Origin: Prevotella sp.
GTDB taxonomy: Bacteria > Bacteroidota > Bacteroidia > Bacteroidales > Bacteroidaceae
Direction: 5' to 3'
NCBI GenBank assembly: GCA_021204565.1
Contig: JAJPZE010000085.1
Location: 1 to 14,158, forward strand
Length of the DNA: 14,158 bases
Shown in pieces: positions 1-6,394 of this stretch; within the stretch, counting starts at the first letter, position 1; each line of letters starts with the position of its first letter. The notes below the pieces were generated by a model, which did no database searches, was not told the origin of the DNA, and saw only the letters and a list, made by a program, of their open reading frames with translations. The position numbers were made by a program, and so were the translations under genes.

Positions 1-480
1 GAACAAATATTGGCTTACTTGCAGGTTAATACTGCGGAATTGGCTAAGAATTTAGGCGTGAAGCCTCAATTGCTGTATGACATACTGAGTGGGAAAACTA
101 AAAAGATAACCCCTCCTGTACGTGCGAAAATACAAAAGAGTCTCCCGGAAATAAGCCCTGTATGGTTGGCGCGTGGTGAAGGTGCGATGCTCATGCCAAA
201 TTTTGACACATCGATAAATAGGAATTCGATAAACATCAAAGGAGATAGAAATGAAAATAATACTGTTGGTACTACAGACAGAACGCTGATTGAGGTTATC
301 ACCGGACAGCAACGGCTTACTTCAAAAGCGCAAGACAGCCTTTTGCAGTCGCAACAACAATTATCCACTGCGCAAGCGCAACTCACCAGCGCGCAGACGC
401 AAATCGGCAAACAGCAGGAGCAAATCGACCGGTTGCTCTCGCTCCTCGAACGGCAGGCGCCCGGAGTAAAAGACACGTAA
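1..480 (+). CDS. HTH regulator, CI-like, 5' truncated by window edge
   Basis: The reading frame is open at base 1 (it begins E-Q-I-L-A-Y), so the true start lies upstream and the TTG at 10 need not be a start. The N-terminal part is a helix-turn-helix of the short Bacteroidetes prophage repressor type: LAKNLGVKPQLLYDILSGKT, followed by PEISPVWLARGEG. The same signature occurs in the - strand repressor at 2236-2646, so the two are paralogues. The second half is Gln-rich with heptad-like spacing (QSQQQLSTAQAQL, then QQEQIDRLLSLLERQ) and is probably a coiled coil for oligomerisation. There is no LexA/S24 peptidase domain, so RecA-stimulated self-cleavage is not expected. Likely a DNA-binding repressor or immunity regulator; the target is unknown. 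The family call is firm, the role is inferred. Confidence 0.72.
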   Translation, partial: EQILAYLQVNTAELAKNLGVKPQLLYDILSGKTKKITPPVRAKIQKSLPEISPVWLARGEGAMLMPNFDTSINRNSINIKGDRNENNTVGTTDRTLIEVITGQQRLTSKAQDSLLQSQQQLSTAQAQLTSAQTQIGKQQEQIDRLLSLLERQAPGVKDT

Positions 481-489
481 CCGCGTGAG

Positions 490-514
490 GTTTGGCGGAT
501 TAATGGTACATTTG
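490..514 (+). promoter_or_regulatory. Bacteroides-type promoter for the toxin-antitoxin pair
   Basis: TACATTTG at 507-514 matches the Bacteroides -7 consensus TAnnTTTG and lies 27 bases before the antitoxin ATG at 542. No TTTG is found at the usual -33 spacing; the TTTG at 491-494 is only 12 bases upstream. The segment is nearly identical to 1181-1205 (22 of 25 bases), so it may also hold an operator. Confidence 0.55.
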
Positions 515-541
515 TATTTACAAAACAACAATATCATAACG

Positions 542-754
542 ATGAAGACGGAAAAGAAGGTAACAAAGGCATCGGCGGCGACAGCGCGCACCACACCGGT
601 AAAGCAACCGGCGAAGAAATGGTCGGAGATGACCTATGAGGAAAGAAGAGCCGCGCTCCCGAAGAAACTCAATAAATACGGGGAGTGGTTGCTTAGAGAC
701 GACAACGAAAAAACGTTCCTTGTAATAAAGGATATGAGAGCGGTGATGAAATGA
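542..754 (+). CDS. Probable antitoxin of a PIN-domain toxin-antitoxin pair
   Basis: A 70-residue protein. The start is the ATG at 542; an upstream in-frame start at 485 would precede the promoter and is rejected. The N-terminus is basic and low in complexity (Lys, Ala, Thr rich). The conserved-looking part is WSEMTYEERRAALPKKLNKY, then GEWLL and a terminal DMRAVMK. Its stop overlaps the start of the PIN toxin by 4 bases (ATGA), the usual coupling of antitoxin and toxin. Expected role: bind and neutralise the toxin and repress its own promoter. It does not show a clear AbrB, Phd or RHH fold, so the antitoxin call rests mainly on position, size and charge. Confidence 0.68.
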   Translation: MKTEKKVTKASAATARTTPVKQPAKKWSEMTYEERRAALPKKLNKYGEWLLRDDNEKTFLVIKDMRAVMK

Positions 755-1179
755 GACTATACCTTGATACAAATATCGTCGTCTTTATGCTCAATGAGGA
801 TGCCGACAGTTTGGACGCGGATACTCGCGAATTGTTGTCCGATAGCACAAACGTCTTATATACGTCTGTGATGTGTGTGCAAGAGCTTATTCACCTTCGG
901 CAGACGGGCAAGTTGTTCCAAGTGAAAAGGCGGAAGAAAGACCGTACACCTGAATCGATGGTGGATATGGTTGCACAGCTCGGCATTGAGATTGTTCCCA
1001 TTACCGATGCACATCTGTGGCAACTTGACAATCTCCCCATTGTTGGCAACCACCGCGACCCGTTTGACCGCGCAATCATCGCACAGGCAATCGCAGACCG
1101 CGCCATGCTCGTCAGCACGGATCACGAGTTCATACACTATATTCAGTACGGACTGCAACTACATCAAAACTACAAATAA
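751..1179 (+). CDS. PIN-domain toxin (VapC-like ribonuclease)
   Basis: A 142-residue PIN-domain protein, the normal size for VapC. The acidic metal-binding residues are all visible: D6 in YLDTNIVVF, E45 in CVQELI, D106 in the motif HRDPFDRAIIAQA, and D124 in VSTDHEF. VapC toxins are Mg2+-dependent endoribonucleases that cut tRNA or rRNA and arrest growth; the specific RNA here cannot be read from sequence. It overlaps the upstream antitoxin gene by 4 bases. In a phage accessory block such a pair commonly serves to maintain the element or exclude other phages, which is inference here. All catalytic residues are intact, so it should be active. Confidence 0.88.
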   Translation: MRLYLDTNIVVFMLNEDADSLDADTRELLSDSTNVLYTSVMCVQELIHLRQTGKLFQVKRRKKDRTPESMVDMVAQLGIEIVPITDAHLWQLDNLPIVGNHRDPFDRAIIAQAIADRAMLVSTDHEFIHYIQYGLQLHQNYK

Positions 1180-1180
1180 T

Positions 1181-1205
1181 GTTCGGCAGATTAATGGTAT
1201 ATTTG
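1181..1205 (+). promoter_or_regulatory. Bacteroides-type promoter, near-copy of 490-514
   Basis: TATATTTG at 1198-1205 is a perfect TAnnTTTG -7 element, 28 bases before the ATG at 1234. The preceding bases GGCAGATTAATGG match GGCGGATTAATGG at 494-506 with one change. The conservation extends upstream of the -7 box, so a shared operator is likely. Confidence 0.55.
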
Positions 1206-1233
1206 CAGATAACATATTAACACTTCGGACGAT

Positions 1234-1569
1234 ATGAAAAAGGCGAAAGAAGCACAGGTAATATTGAATACGCAAGCGCACGTGGAACTGCAAGGAACAT
1301 ATCAATTCAATATTGAATTCTATATTTACCCGTCAGAGGGCGTATATATCGCTTATTGCCCGGCTCTTGACCTTACAACAAGCGACAGGACTTTCAACAG
1401 CGCGATAGCTGCCTTTTATGAGATATTCCAATTATATGTCGAGGGGGGCATAGAGGACGGGACGTTACACGAAGACCTCATCGCGCGTGGATGGAAAGTG
1501 AAGAAGAGAACGCTTACGATGGAGACGAATAAAACTATACCGCCGAACAATGATAAGCGCCTCGCATAA
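1234..1569 (+). CDS. HicB-like antitoxin-fold protein, solitary
   Basis: A 111-residue protein with a HicB-type partial RNase H fold. A beta-strand segment around residues 25-47 (IEFYIYPSEGVYIAYCPALD) is followed by the family's Ala-rich helix (FNSAIAAFYEIFQLYVE). HicB proteins neutralise HicA mRNA interferases and autoregulate. No HicA-sized ORF with a double-stranded RNA-binding fold lies on either side, and the last 25 residues do not resemble a ribbon-helix-helix or HTH, so this is an orphan. It has its own promoter at 1181-1205. It may be a regulator without a toxin, or a defence against host HicA. The fold call is fairly good, the function open. Confidence 0.62.
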   Translation: MKKAKEAQVILNTQAHVELQGTYQFNIEFYIYPSEGVYIAYCPALDLTTSDRTFNSAIAAFYEIFQLYVEGGIEDGTLHEDLIARGWKVKKRTLTMETNKTIPPNNDKRLA

Positions 1570-1575
1570 AAAACT

Positions 1576-1583
1576 TACCTTTG
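1576..1583 (+). promoter_or_regulatory. Candidate -7 element upstream of the W-K-W cassette
   Basis: TACCTTTG fits TAnnTTTG exactly and sits 19 bases before the ATG at 1603, just after the HicB-like stop codon. No good TTTG is seen at the expected -33 spacing, so support is partial. Confidence 0.42.
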
Positions 1584-1602
1584 CGACAAACAATTAAGCA
1601 AC

Positions 1603-1719
1603 ATGGATATGAATATATTTTACGAGAATGATGATGACAGCTGGAAGTGGCTGATACCAATGGCTCTTTTCGCCGCAAATGTTATATTGATTATGATTTT
1701 AATTTGCCGGCATTTATAA
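1603..1719 (+). CDS. Small membrane protein with W-K-W motif (38 aa)
   Basis: A 38-residue ORF from ATG 1603 to TAA 1719. The N-terminus is short and acidic (ENDDDS), followed by W14-K-W16 and then one hydrophobic stretch from about 16 to 35 (LIPMALFAANVILIMILI), ending CRHL. This is a single predicted membrane helix. The next gene starts 6 bases after its stop, and a -7 element lies just upstream. The same W-K-W plus membrane helix layout recurs in the next two ORFs (1726-2034 and 2037-2156), which supports it being real. Function unknown; a membrane peptide acting with its neighbours is likely. Confidence 0.6.
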   Translation: MDMNIFYENDDDSWKWLIPMALFAANVILIMILICRHL

Positions 1720-1725
1720 TGAAAT

Positions 1726-2034
1726 ATGAAGCGAATATTCTTGACGGAGGGGGAGAAGAAAGTGTTGCGGATGTTGCAACATAATGAAGATTGCGGAAAA
1801 CTTTTTCATTCCTACGCCTTCATCGAAGCGGTTGATACTTTGCAAGAAAAAGGATTTGTACGTGGCGCATTTGTAGAAGGACATACATTAGAGGATTTGC
1901 ACCTGCTGAATAAAGGGAAAGCTTATCTCGAAGAGTATCCGTCGCTCCGTAATCCCATTGATTGGAAGTGGATTATCTCATTAATTGTAAATTTGCACAT
2001 CATAGGCGTTTGTATTTGGTTGATGTTTATTTAG
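1726..2034 (+). CDS. Winged-helix-like protein with C-terminal membrane segment
   Basis: A 102-residue protein in two parts. Residues 1-70 look like a small winged-helix domain: TEGEKKVLRML, then IEAVDTLQEKGFV and a wing ending in LLNKGKAYLEEYP. Residues 80-102 form one hydrophobic helix beginning W80-K-W82 (DWKWIISLIVNLHIIGVCIW). Proteins of this layout, a short HTH-like head tethered to a C-terminal membrane helix, are common unnamed Bacteroidetes ORFs. It sits between two small W-K-W membrane peptides with gaps of 6 and 2 bases, so the three are co-translated. It could be a membrane-bound sensor or regulator, or a superinfection-exclusion factor; none of this is shown by sequence alone. 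Confidence 0.66.
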   Translation: MKRIFLTEGEKKVLRMLQHNEDCGKLFHSYAFIEAVDTLQEKGFVRGAFVEGHTLEDLHLLNKGKAYLEEYPSLRNPIDWKWIISLIVNLHIIGVCIWLMFI

Positions 2035-2036
2035 AA

Positions 2037-2156
2037 ATGAGTATGGCTTATAATGATAACAGAGAACAGTGGAAGTGGATTGTACCTATGATTGCCGCAC
2101 TCGCCGCACTCGCATTAGCGGATTTCTCACTTATTCTAAGTCTCATTGGAAAATAA
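2037..2156 (+). CDS. Small membrane protein with W-K-W motif (39 aa)
   Basis: A 39-residue ORF. The ATG at 2037 is chosen because it follows the previous stop by 2 bases; a longer in-frame version would overlap that gene by 73 bases. It reads a polar head (YNDNREQ), W12-K-W14, I-V-P-M, then an Ala/Leu-rich helix to about residue 37 ending L-I-G-K. It closely parallels the 38-residue peptide at 1603 (W-K-W-hydrophobic-hydrophobic-P-M in both). It is the last gene before the terminator at 2168. Function unknown. Confidence 0.6.
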   Translation: MSMAYNDNREQWKWIVPMIAALAALALADFSLILSLIGK

Positions 2157-2167
2157 GACCATAGCTA

Positions 2168-2204
2168 TATTAGGGGTTGCATCATCCGGGTGCAACCCCT
2201 AATA
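2168..2204. terminator. Perfect bidirectional hairpin terminator
   Basis: A 14-base perfect inverted repeat: TATTAGGGGTTGCA (2168-2181) and TGCAACCCCTAATA (2191-2204) with a 9-base loop. It lies between the + strand W-K-W cassette and the end of the - strand repressor gene, so it can stop both converging transcripts. There is no long T-run, but flanking sequence is AT-rich. Confidence 0.82.
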
Positions 2205-2235
2205 CATTATCATATATACGCGCGCGCGAGGCGGA

Positions 2236-2646
2236 CTATACCGCCGGGCAAGCGGCGGATGAATACGGGATGTGTACGGCGCGTCCCGTATCGCGTTCCG
2301 GCACATTGCGCACCGTCTGCAACGCCGCGAGCAGACTCTCTATCTCCGCCGTCCGCTGACGTATCAGCGAAATAAGAGTATCAGCATCATCGCCCGACGG
2401 CGCTGTTCGCGGTCGAGATGCAACCGCAGGTAACAACATCTCCCCTTCGCCGCCCGATAGCCAAATGGGGTTTACTTCGGGAAATGCCCGAAGAATCTTC
2501 GACCGCATACATATAGATAGTCTGCGCGTTTTCCCGTGCATTATATCATAAAGCCTTTGTGGATTCACGTCTAAGGCGTTCGCAAGTTGAGCTATATTGC
2601 TTTGCTTGTAAATCAATAATTCTTGGATAATTTCCTTAGCATTCAT
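2236..2646 (-). CDS. Probable prophage repressor (CI-like HTH)
   Basis: A 136-residue protein on the - strand, divergent from the lytic operon. Residues 3-70 are a helix-turn-helix domain of the Bacteroidetes prophage type: IAQLANALDVNPQRLYDIMH, GKT, then FPEVNPIWLSGGEGEML. The 1-480 protein carries the same signature. The C-terminus is short with one leucine-rich helix (about 88-112) and no S24/LexA peptidase domain, so induction is not by self-cleavage. The start at 2646 matches the HTH domain boundary. An upstream in-frame ATG at 2724 would add 26 residues and lies 33 bases after a TATATTTG box, so it cannot be excluded. Placement opposite a Cro-like gene with overlapping promoters makes it the best candidate for the lysogeny repressor. 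Confidence 0.78.
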   Translation of the reverse strand: MNAKEIIQELLIYKQSNIAQLANALDVNPQRLYDIMHGKTRRLSICMRSKILRAFPEVNPIWLSGGEGEMLLPAVASRPRTAPSGDDADTLISLIRQRTAEIESLLAALQTVRNVPERDTGRAVHIPYSSAACPAV

Positions 2647-2705
2647 ATATAAAACATAATTAAAGTAAAATATCTGTACAAAATCGCATCTTTCTTGCTC
2701 TTTAT

Positions 2706-2736
2706 CTTGATTTTCTTGTTCCATTTGTTACTTTTG
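2706..2736 (+). promoter_or_regulatory. Promoter of the early lytic operon
   Basis: A TACTTTTG -7 element (2729-2736) is an exact TAnnTTTG match. CTTG at 2706-2709 serves as -33 with a 19-base spacer. The Cro-like ATG at 2775 follows 38 bases after the -7 element. It overlaps the upstream region of the - strand repressor, so binding by either regulator could shut one promoter and affect the other. Confidence 0.65.
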
Positions 2737-2756
2737 TATTCTAATTAAAGATATGG

Positions 2757-2764
2757 CAAATATA
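2757..2764 (-). promoter_or_regulatory. Candidate repressor promoter -7 element (minus strand)
   Basis: Read on the - strand this is TATATTTG, a perfect TAnnTTTG box, 33 bases upstream of the ATG at 2724 and 111 upstream of the ATG at 2646. No clear -33 is seen. A competing candidate is the - strand TTTG at 2682-2679, a 20-base spacer and TATGTTTT at 2658-2651, which would give an almost leaderless message from 2646. Confidence 0.4.
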
Positions 2765-2774
2765 TATATAGACT

Positions 2775-3017
2775 ATGGCTATGAATAATGAAGAGCATAA
2801 GAATTATGCAAAAATGAACCTTGCGGACTATTATAAGTCCCTCAGGGGCGAGAAACCGCCGAAGAAAAGCTTTGTGGAGATGGTGGCTTCACGCTGTGGT
2901 GTAACGGAGATGACCGTACGCAATTGGATATTGTACGGCACGCATCCGAGCCAGCCGGAGTACGAGAATATTCTCTCGGAGTTAACCGGCATCCCGGTGG
3001 AGGACTTATGGAGTTAG
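2775..3017 (+). CDS. Cro-like helix-turn-helix protein
   Basis: An 80-residue DNA-binding protein. The helix-turn-helix spans about 32-56: SFVEMVASRCGVTEMTVRNW, where GVTEMTVRNW is the turn and recognition helix. The tail LTGIPVEDLWS is typical of Cro/C1-type HTH proteins. It is the first gene rightward of the divergent promoter region and opposite the - strand repressor, the position of Cro in lambdoid phages. The next gene starts inside its last codons (10-base overlap), implying translational coupling. An alternative start is the second ATG at 2781. The HTH call is good; the Cro role is inferred from position. Confidence 0.75.
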   Translation: MAMNNEEHKNYAKMNLADYYKSLRGEKPPKKSFVEMVASRCGVTEMTVRNWILYGTHPSQPEYENILSELTGIPVEDLWS

Positions 3018-3565
3018 AGTTTTACATCTACGGGGCGGAGTTGCGCGTCAAGGACGGAGCGGAGGACTACGCGCTCACCGAGCGGCATACCGACATCATC
3101 CAACGGTTGCTGGCGCTCATCAGCGAGCGGTACACCGAAGCGTATGACGCGCTGTGCAAGGAGTATGCGCGGAGCAGGGGGAACGCACCCTACTATCAGT
3201 TCCTTATCGTACGCCGCTTCTGCAAGTGCAACTTCGGCAACCTCGACGGCACGCACCTCGACCTGGGCGGCGACCGTTTCGCCTTCGAACGCGTCGAATG
3301 CCCCCTCAGGGGCGAGTGCCGATTAGAGGGTATCGTCTGCAACCCGCGGTTCAATACGACGCTATCAGCGCAGGAGCGGCGCGTAATGCGCCTCCTCTAC
3401 GACGGGCAGAGCCGCGAGGAGATTGGCGACAACCTGTACATCAGCCCGATAACGGTGAAGAACCACATCGCCTCGGCATACGCCAAGCTCGGCGTTCACG
3501 ACCGGGCATCGTTTGTCCGGTATGCCGAGAGGCACGGGCTGTTCAAGGAACGAGACTACGACTAA
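3008..3565 (+). CDS. LuxR-type regulator with N-terminal cysteine cluster
   Basis: A 185-residue protein. Residues 119-178 are a LuxR/GerE helix-turn-helix: LSAQERRVMRLLYDGQSREE, then ISPITVKNHIASAYAKLGV, with the family's invariant E, G, T-V-K-x-H and K-L-G-V. The N-terminal half is not a receiver or autoinducer domain. It holds a compact cysteine set (C72-x-C74, C98, C104, C111, plus C50) in CKCNFGNLD and ECPLRGECRLEGIVC, suggesting bound metal or redox sensing. The ATG at 3008 lies inside the end of the Cro-like gene; the longer TTG-initiated frame from 2924 would overlap it by 94 bases. As the second gene of the lytic operon it probably activates a later operon. Confidence 0.8.
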   Translation: MELEFYIYGAELRVKDGAEDYALTERHTDIIQRLLALISERYTEAYDALCKEYARSRGNAPYYQFLIVRRFCKCNFGNLDGTHLDLGGDRFAFERVECPLRGECRLEGIVCNPRFNTTLSAQERRVMRLLYDGQSREEIGDNLYISPITVKNHIASAYAKLGVHDRASFVRYAERHGLFKERDYD

Positions 3566-3579
3566 CAATACAGATTGAT

Positions 3580-5544
3580 ATGAAGACAATGAAGACAATT
3601 CAACTACAACAGCTCACCCTTACTAATTTCAAGGGGGAGCGGCAACGGACAACCGTCTTCCGACCGGATATAACCACTATCTGCGGCGGCAACGGTTTGG
3701 GCAAATCACGCCACTTCGACGCATTCCTTTGGCTTCTGTTCGGCAAAGATGCGCAGGACAGAAAGGACTACGAGGTGAAGACGCGCATCAACGGCAAGGA
3801 GCTCCACCAGGCGGAATGCTCCGTCGAGGGTATCCTTTTAATCAACGGCGGGCAACTCCGTATCAAGCGCGTGCTTGCCGAAGACTGGGTCAAGCCCCGC
3901 GGACAAGCGGAGCTCGTTTACAAGGGCAATCATACCGACTGCTTCTGGAACGACGCGCCGGTAAAGGTCGGCGAATACGACAAACGGATCCGGGAGATTA
4001 TCGACCCCTGCGTGTTCAAGATGATTACCAACCCGCTCTTCTTCGCCACGATGGATTGGAAGCTCCAACGCGAACAACTCTTCCGCCTCGCCGGGACGGT
4101 TTCCGACGAGGAGCTTGCAACGCGCAAGCCCGAATACCAAGCCCTTTTAGACGCCATCAGCAACAAACCGATGAAAGACTTTAAGGCGGAGACGGCGGCA
4201 ACCAAACGGCGGTTAAAGGCGGAGCTGGAGCAGATACAACCACGTATCGACCAAACACGCAAGATGATGCCGGAGGCGGAGGACTTTACCGCTATCGAGA
4301 CGCGCCTCGCAGAGTTAGACAAGGAGACGGCGGATATTGACGCGGCGTTATCCGACTTCGCGGTGGCAACACGCAAGGCGAACGCCGCGGCATTGGAGAG
4401 AATGCGGAAGATACAACTGCTCCGCCTCGACCTGCGGCAGATTATCTATCAGGCGGAGAAGAGCGGTATCGACGCACAGACAAACGCACGCAGGGAACGC
4501 GACGAGAAAGAAAGACAGATAAACGGGCGGCGCGCGGATATAAGCCGTTACGAGCAAAATATCACGCGCAACCGCGCAGATATCGTCAACCTGCAAACAT
4601 CTATCGCAACGCAGAAGAAACACGTGCAAGACTTGCGCGAACAATGGTTCACAACAAACGCCACTGAATACGACGGCTCTAACGTCTGCCCCCACTGCGG
4701 ACAGCAACTCCCCGAAGAGATGATTGCACGAGGGCGCGAAGCATTCAACGAGGCAAAGAACCAACGGCTGGCGAAGATTACCGCCGCCGGGAAAGAAGCC
4801 AATGCCGAACTTGAAACTTTGCGGACAAGTATACGGACAATCGAGGACAGTATCGCGGACAACAACAAGGACATCGCGGCGGCAAAAGCGGACATAATGC
4901 AAATCGAGGCGGAACGCGATGCAATCACCATCCCCGAGACTGAGAAGATTGATTACGACACCATCCCCGAATATGCGGAGACGAAAACGCGCCTCGCCGC
5001 GTTGGAGAGCGGGACGGACGCACCTATATCAGCGGATAACGCCGAATTGAAAGACCGCCGCAAAGCATTGGAAACGGAGATTGCCGACCTGCGCACCCGG
5101 CTCCAAAAGCGTGATTACATCGCACGGGCAGAAAGGGAGATAACCGACCTCGAAGCACGCGGACGCGAGCTCGCACAGCAGATTGCAGACATCGAACAAC
5201 GCGAGTTCGTTATGGCGGAGTTCACCAAAACAAAAATCACCGAGTGCGAGCAACGTATTAACCACCTCTTCACGATGGTTACATTCCGCCTGTTCGACTA
5301 TACCCTCGACGGCAACCCGGTGGAGACCTGCATACCGCTGATTGACGGCGTGCCTTACGGCGCGGCGAACAGCGCGGCGCGTCTGAACGCCGGGGTTGAT
5401 ATCATCAACGCCCTGTGCGGTTACTACGGCATCACCGCACCGATATTCATCGACAACCGCGAGAGCGTCAACAACATCATCCCGACGGACAGCCAACTCG
5501 TCTGCCTCGTGGTTACTAACGATAGCGAGTTAATTATCAAATAA
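3580..5544 (+). CDS. SMC/Rad50-like ATPase with zinc hook
   Basis: A 654-residue ATPase of the RecF/SMC/Rad50 group. The N-terminal lobe has a Walker A, GGNGLGKS (residues 36-43), after the typical L-T-N-F-K-G start. Two long Glu/Arg/Lys-rich coiled coils (about 185-345 and 390-560) flank a CPHC zinc hook at 370-373. The C-terminal lobe has a Walker B-like PIFIDNRES with D625; the Glu directly after the Asp is replaced by Asn and E628 follows, as I recall for phage members of this family. The signature segment AANSAARLNAGVDIIN is degenerate relative to LSGG. Start is ATG 3580 (or 3589); an extension back to 3154 is a shadow of the LuxR-type gene. It heads the recombination operon, directly before the annealing protein. 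No SbcD/Mre11 partner is present. Confidence 0.88.
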   Translation: MKTMKTIQLQQLTLTNFKGERQRTTVFRPDITTICGGNGLGKSRHFDAFLWLLFGKDAQDRKDYEVKTRINGKELHQAECSVEGILLINGGQLRIKRVLAEDWVKPRGQAELVYKGNHTDCFWNDAPVKVGEYDKRIREIIDPCVFKMITNPLFFATMDWKLQREQLFRLAGTVSDEELATRKPEYQALLDAISNKPMKDFKAETAATKRRLKAELEQIQPRIDQTRKMMPEAEDFTAIETRLAELDKETADIDAALSDFAVATRKANAAALERMRKIQLLRLDLRQIIYQAEKSGIDAQTNARRERDEKERQINGRRADISRYEQNITRNRADIVNLQTSIATQKKHVQDLREQWFTTNATEYDGSNVCPHCGQQLPEEMIARGREAFNEAKNQRLAKITAAGKEANAELETLRTSIRTIEDSIADNNKDIAAAKADIMQIEAERDAITIPETEKIDYDTIPEYAETKTRLAALESGTDAPISADNAELKDRRKALETEIADLRTRLQKRDYIARAEREITDLEARGRELAQQIADIEQREFVMAEFTKTKITECEQRINHLFTMVTFRLFDYTLDGNPVETCIPLIDGVPYGAANSAARLNAGVDIINALCGYYGITAPIFIDNRESVNNIIPTDSQLVCLVVTNDSELIIK

Positions 5545-5570
5545 CCATTCACCATCAAATTATCAAACTT

Positions 5571-6353
5571 ATGGCAACAACAACAAATCAAGCAACAGCC
5601 CCCGCGATTTCCGAAAAGGGGGTTACAACGTACAACGTGGCGGGAAGCGAAGTCAAGCTCTCTTTCCCGATTGTAAGGCATTATCTCGTAAAGGGCGCGA
5701 GCGATGTAACTGACCAAGAACTAATGCAGTTCATCGCCGTTTGCAAATACAACCAACTGAACCCGTTCCTCAACGAAGCATACCTCGTGAAGTATTCGGG
5801 CAGTCCGGCGCAGATGGTTGTCTCAAAGGAAGCGTACTTCAAGCGTGCCGACGCTTGCCCGGATTATGAGGGGATTAAAGCGGGCATCATTGTGGAGAAC
5901 GAGGACGGCTCGGTTGAGGATGTCGAGGGATGTTTCTATTCCTCGAAGCAGAAGTTGGTCGGCGGCTGGGCGGAGGTGCACCGCAAGGATCGCCGCTTTC
6001 CGGTGATTGCCCGCGTGCGTCTGTCGGAGTACAGCTCGGGCAAAGCCCTTTGGAACACCAAGCAGTCGACAATGATTGCAAAGGTGGCGAAGGTGCAAGC
6101 CCTGCGCGAAGCGTTCCCGGCGCAACTCGGCGCGATGTACGTCCGCGAAGAGGCGAACATACAAGACGCGGCATACGAAGAGGTGAAAGAGGAGAAGAAG
6201 CAATTCAAGGATAAACCCGTGATTAGCTTCGACGCCGCTCAACCGGATACCGAACCCGACCCGAACGTTGACAGGGAAACGGGAGAAATACCCGCACCGG
6301 GCGCATCTGCGGCACACGGACAAGGGACGCAAGCGCGTATGCCTGGATTTTAA
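5571..6353 (+). CDS. bet: Single-strand annealing protein, Redbeta/RecT (Bet) family
   Basis: A 260-residue recombinase of the phage Bet/Redbeta group, which coats ssDNA and anneals complementary strands during phage recombination. Family landmarks are CKYNQLNPFLNEAYLVKY (residues 58-75), QMVVSKEAYFKRAD (81-94), and a later segment SGKALWNTKQ followed by STMIAKVAKVQALREAFP, which parallels the W-x-x-x-P-x-x-M-x-x-x-K-A-x-x-x-x-A-R-x-A-F region of Redbeta. The C-terminal 50 residues are acidic, Pro-rich and probably disordered, ending RMPGF; in Redbeta the C-terminal region contacts the partner exonuclease and SSB. It lies 26 bases after the SMC-like gene. No RecE/Redalpha nuclease gene is adjacent. 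Confidence 0.88.
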   Translation: MATTTNQATAPAISEKGVTTYNVAGSEVKLSFPIVRHYLVKGASDVTDQELMQFIAVCKYNQLNPFLNEAYLVKYSGSPAQMVVSKEAYFKRADACPDYEGIKAGIIVENEDGSVEDVEGCFYSSKQKLVGGWAEVHRKDRRFPVIARVRLSEYSSGKALWNTKQSTMIAKVAKVQALREAFPAQLGAMYVREEANIQDAAYEEVKEEKKQFKDKPVISFDAAQPDTEPDPNVDRETGEIPAPGASAAHGQGTQARMPGF

Positions 6354-6394
6354 GTCTTCATATCATTTATATTGTCAGGGAATACCGGACGGCA

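Noticed and set aside
1234..2156. Complete HicAB system
   Set aside because: No HicA-like gene is present; the following ORFs are membrane proteins.
3154..3579. N-terminal extension of the SMC-like ATPase back to 3154
   Set aside because: The extra 142 codons are a frame-shifted copy of the LuxR-type gene, and the family begins at about the ATG at 3580.
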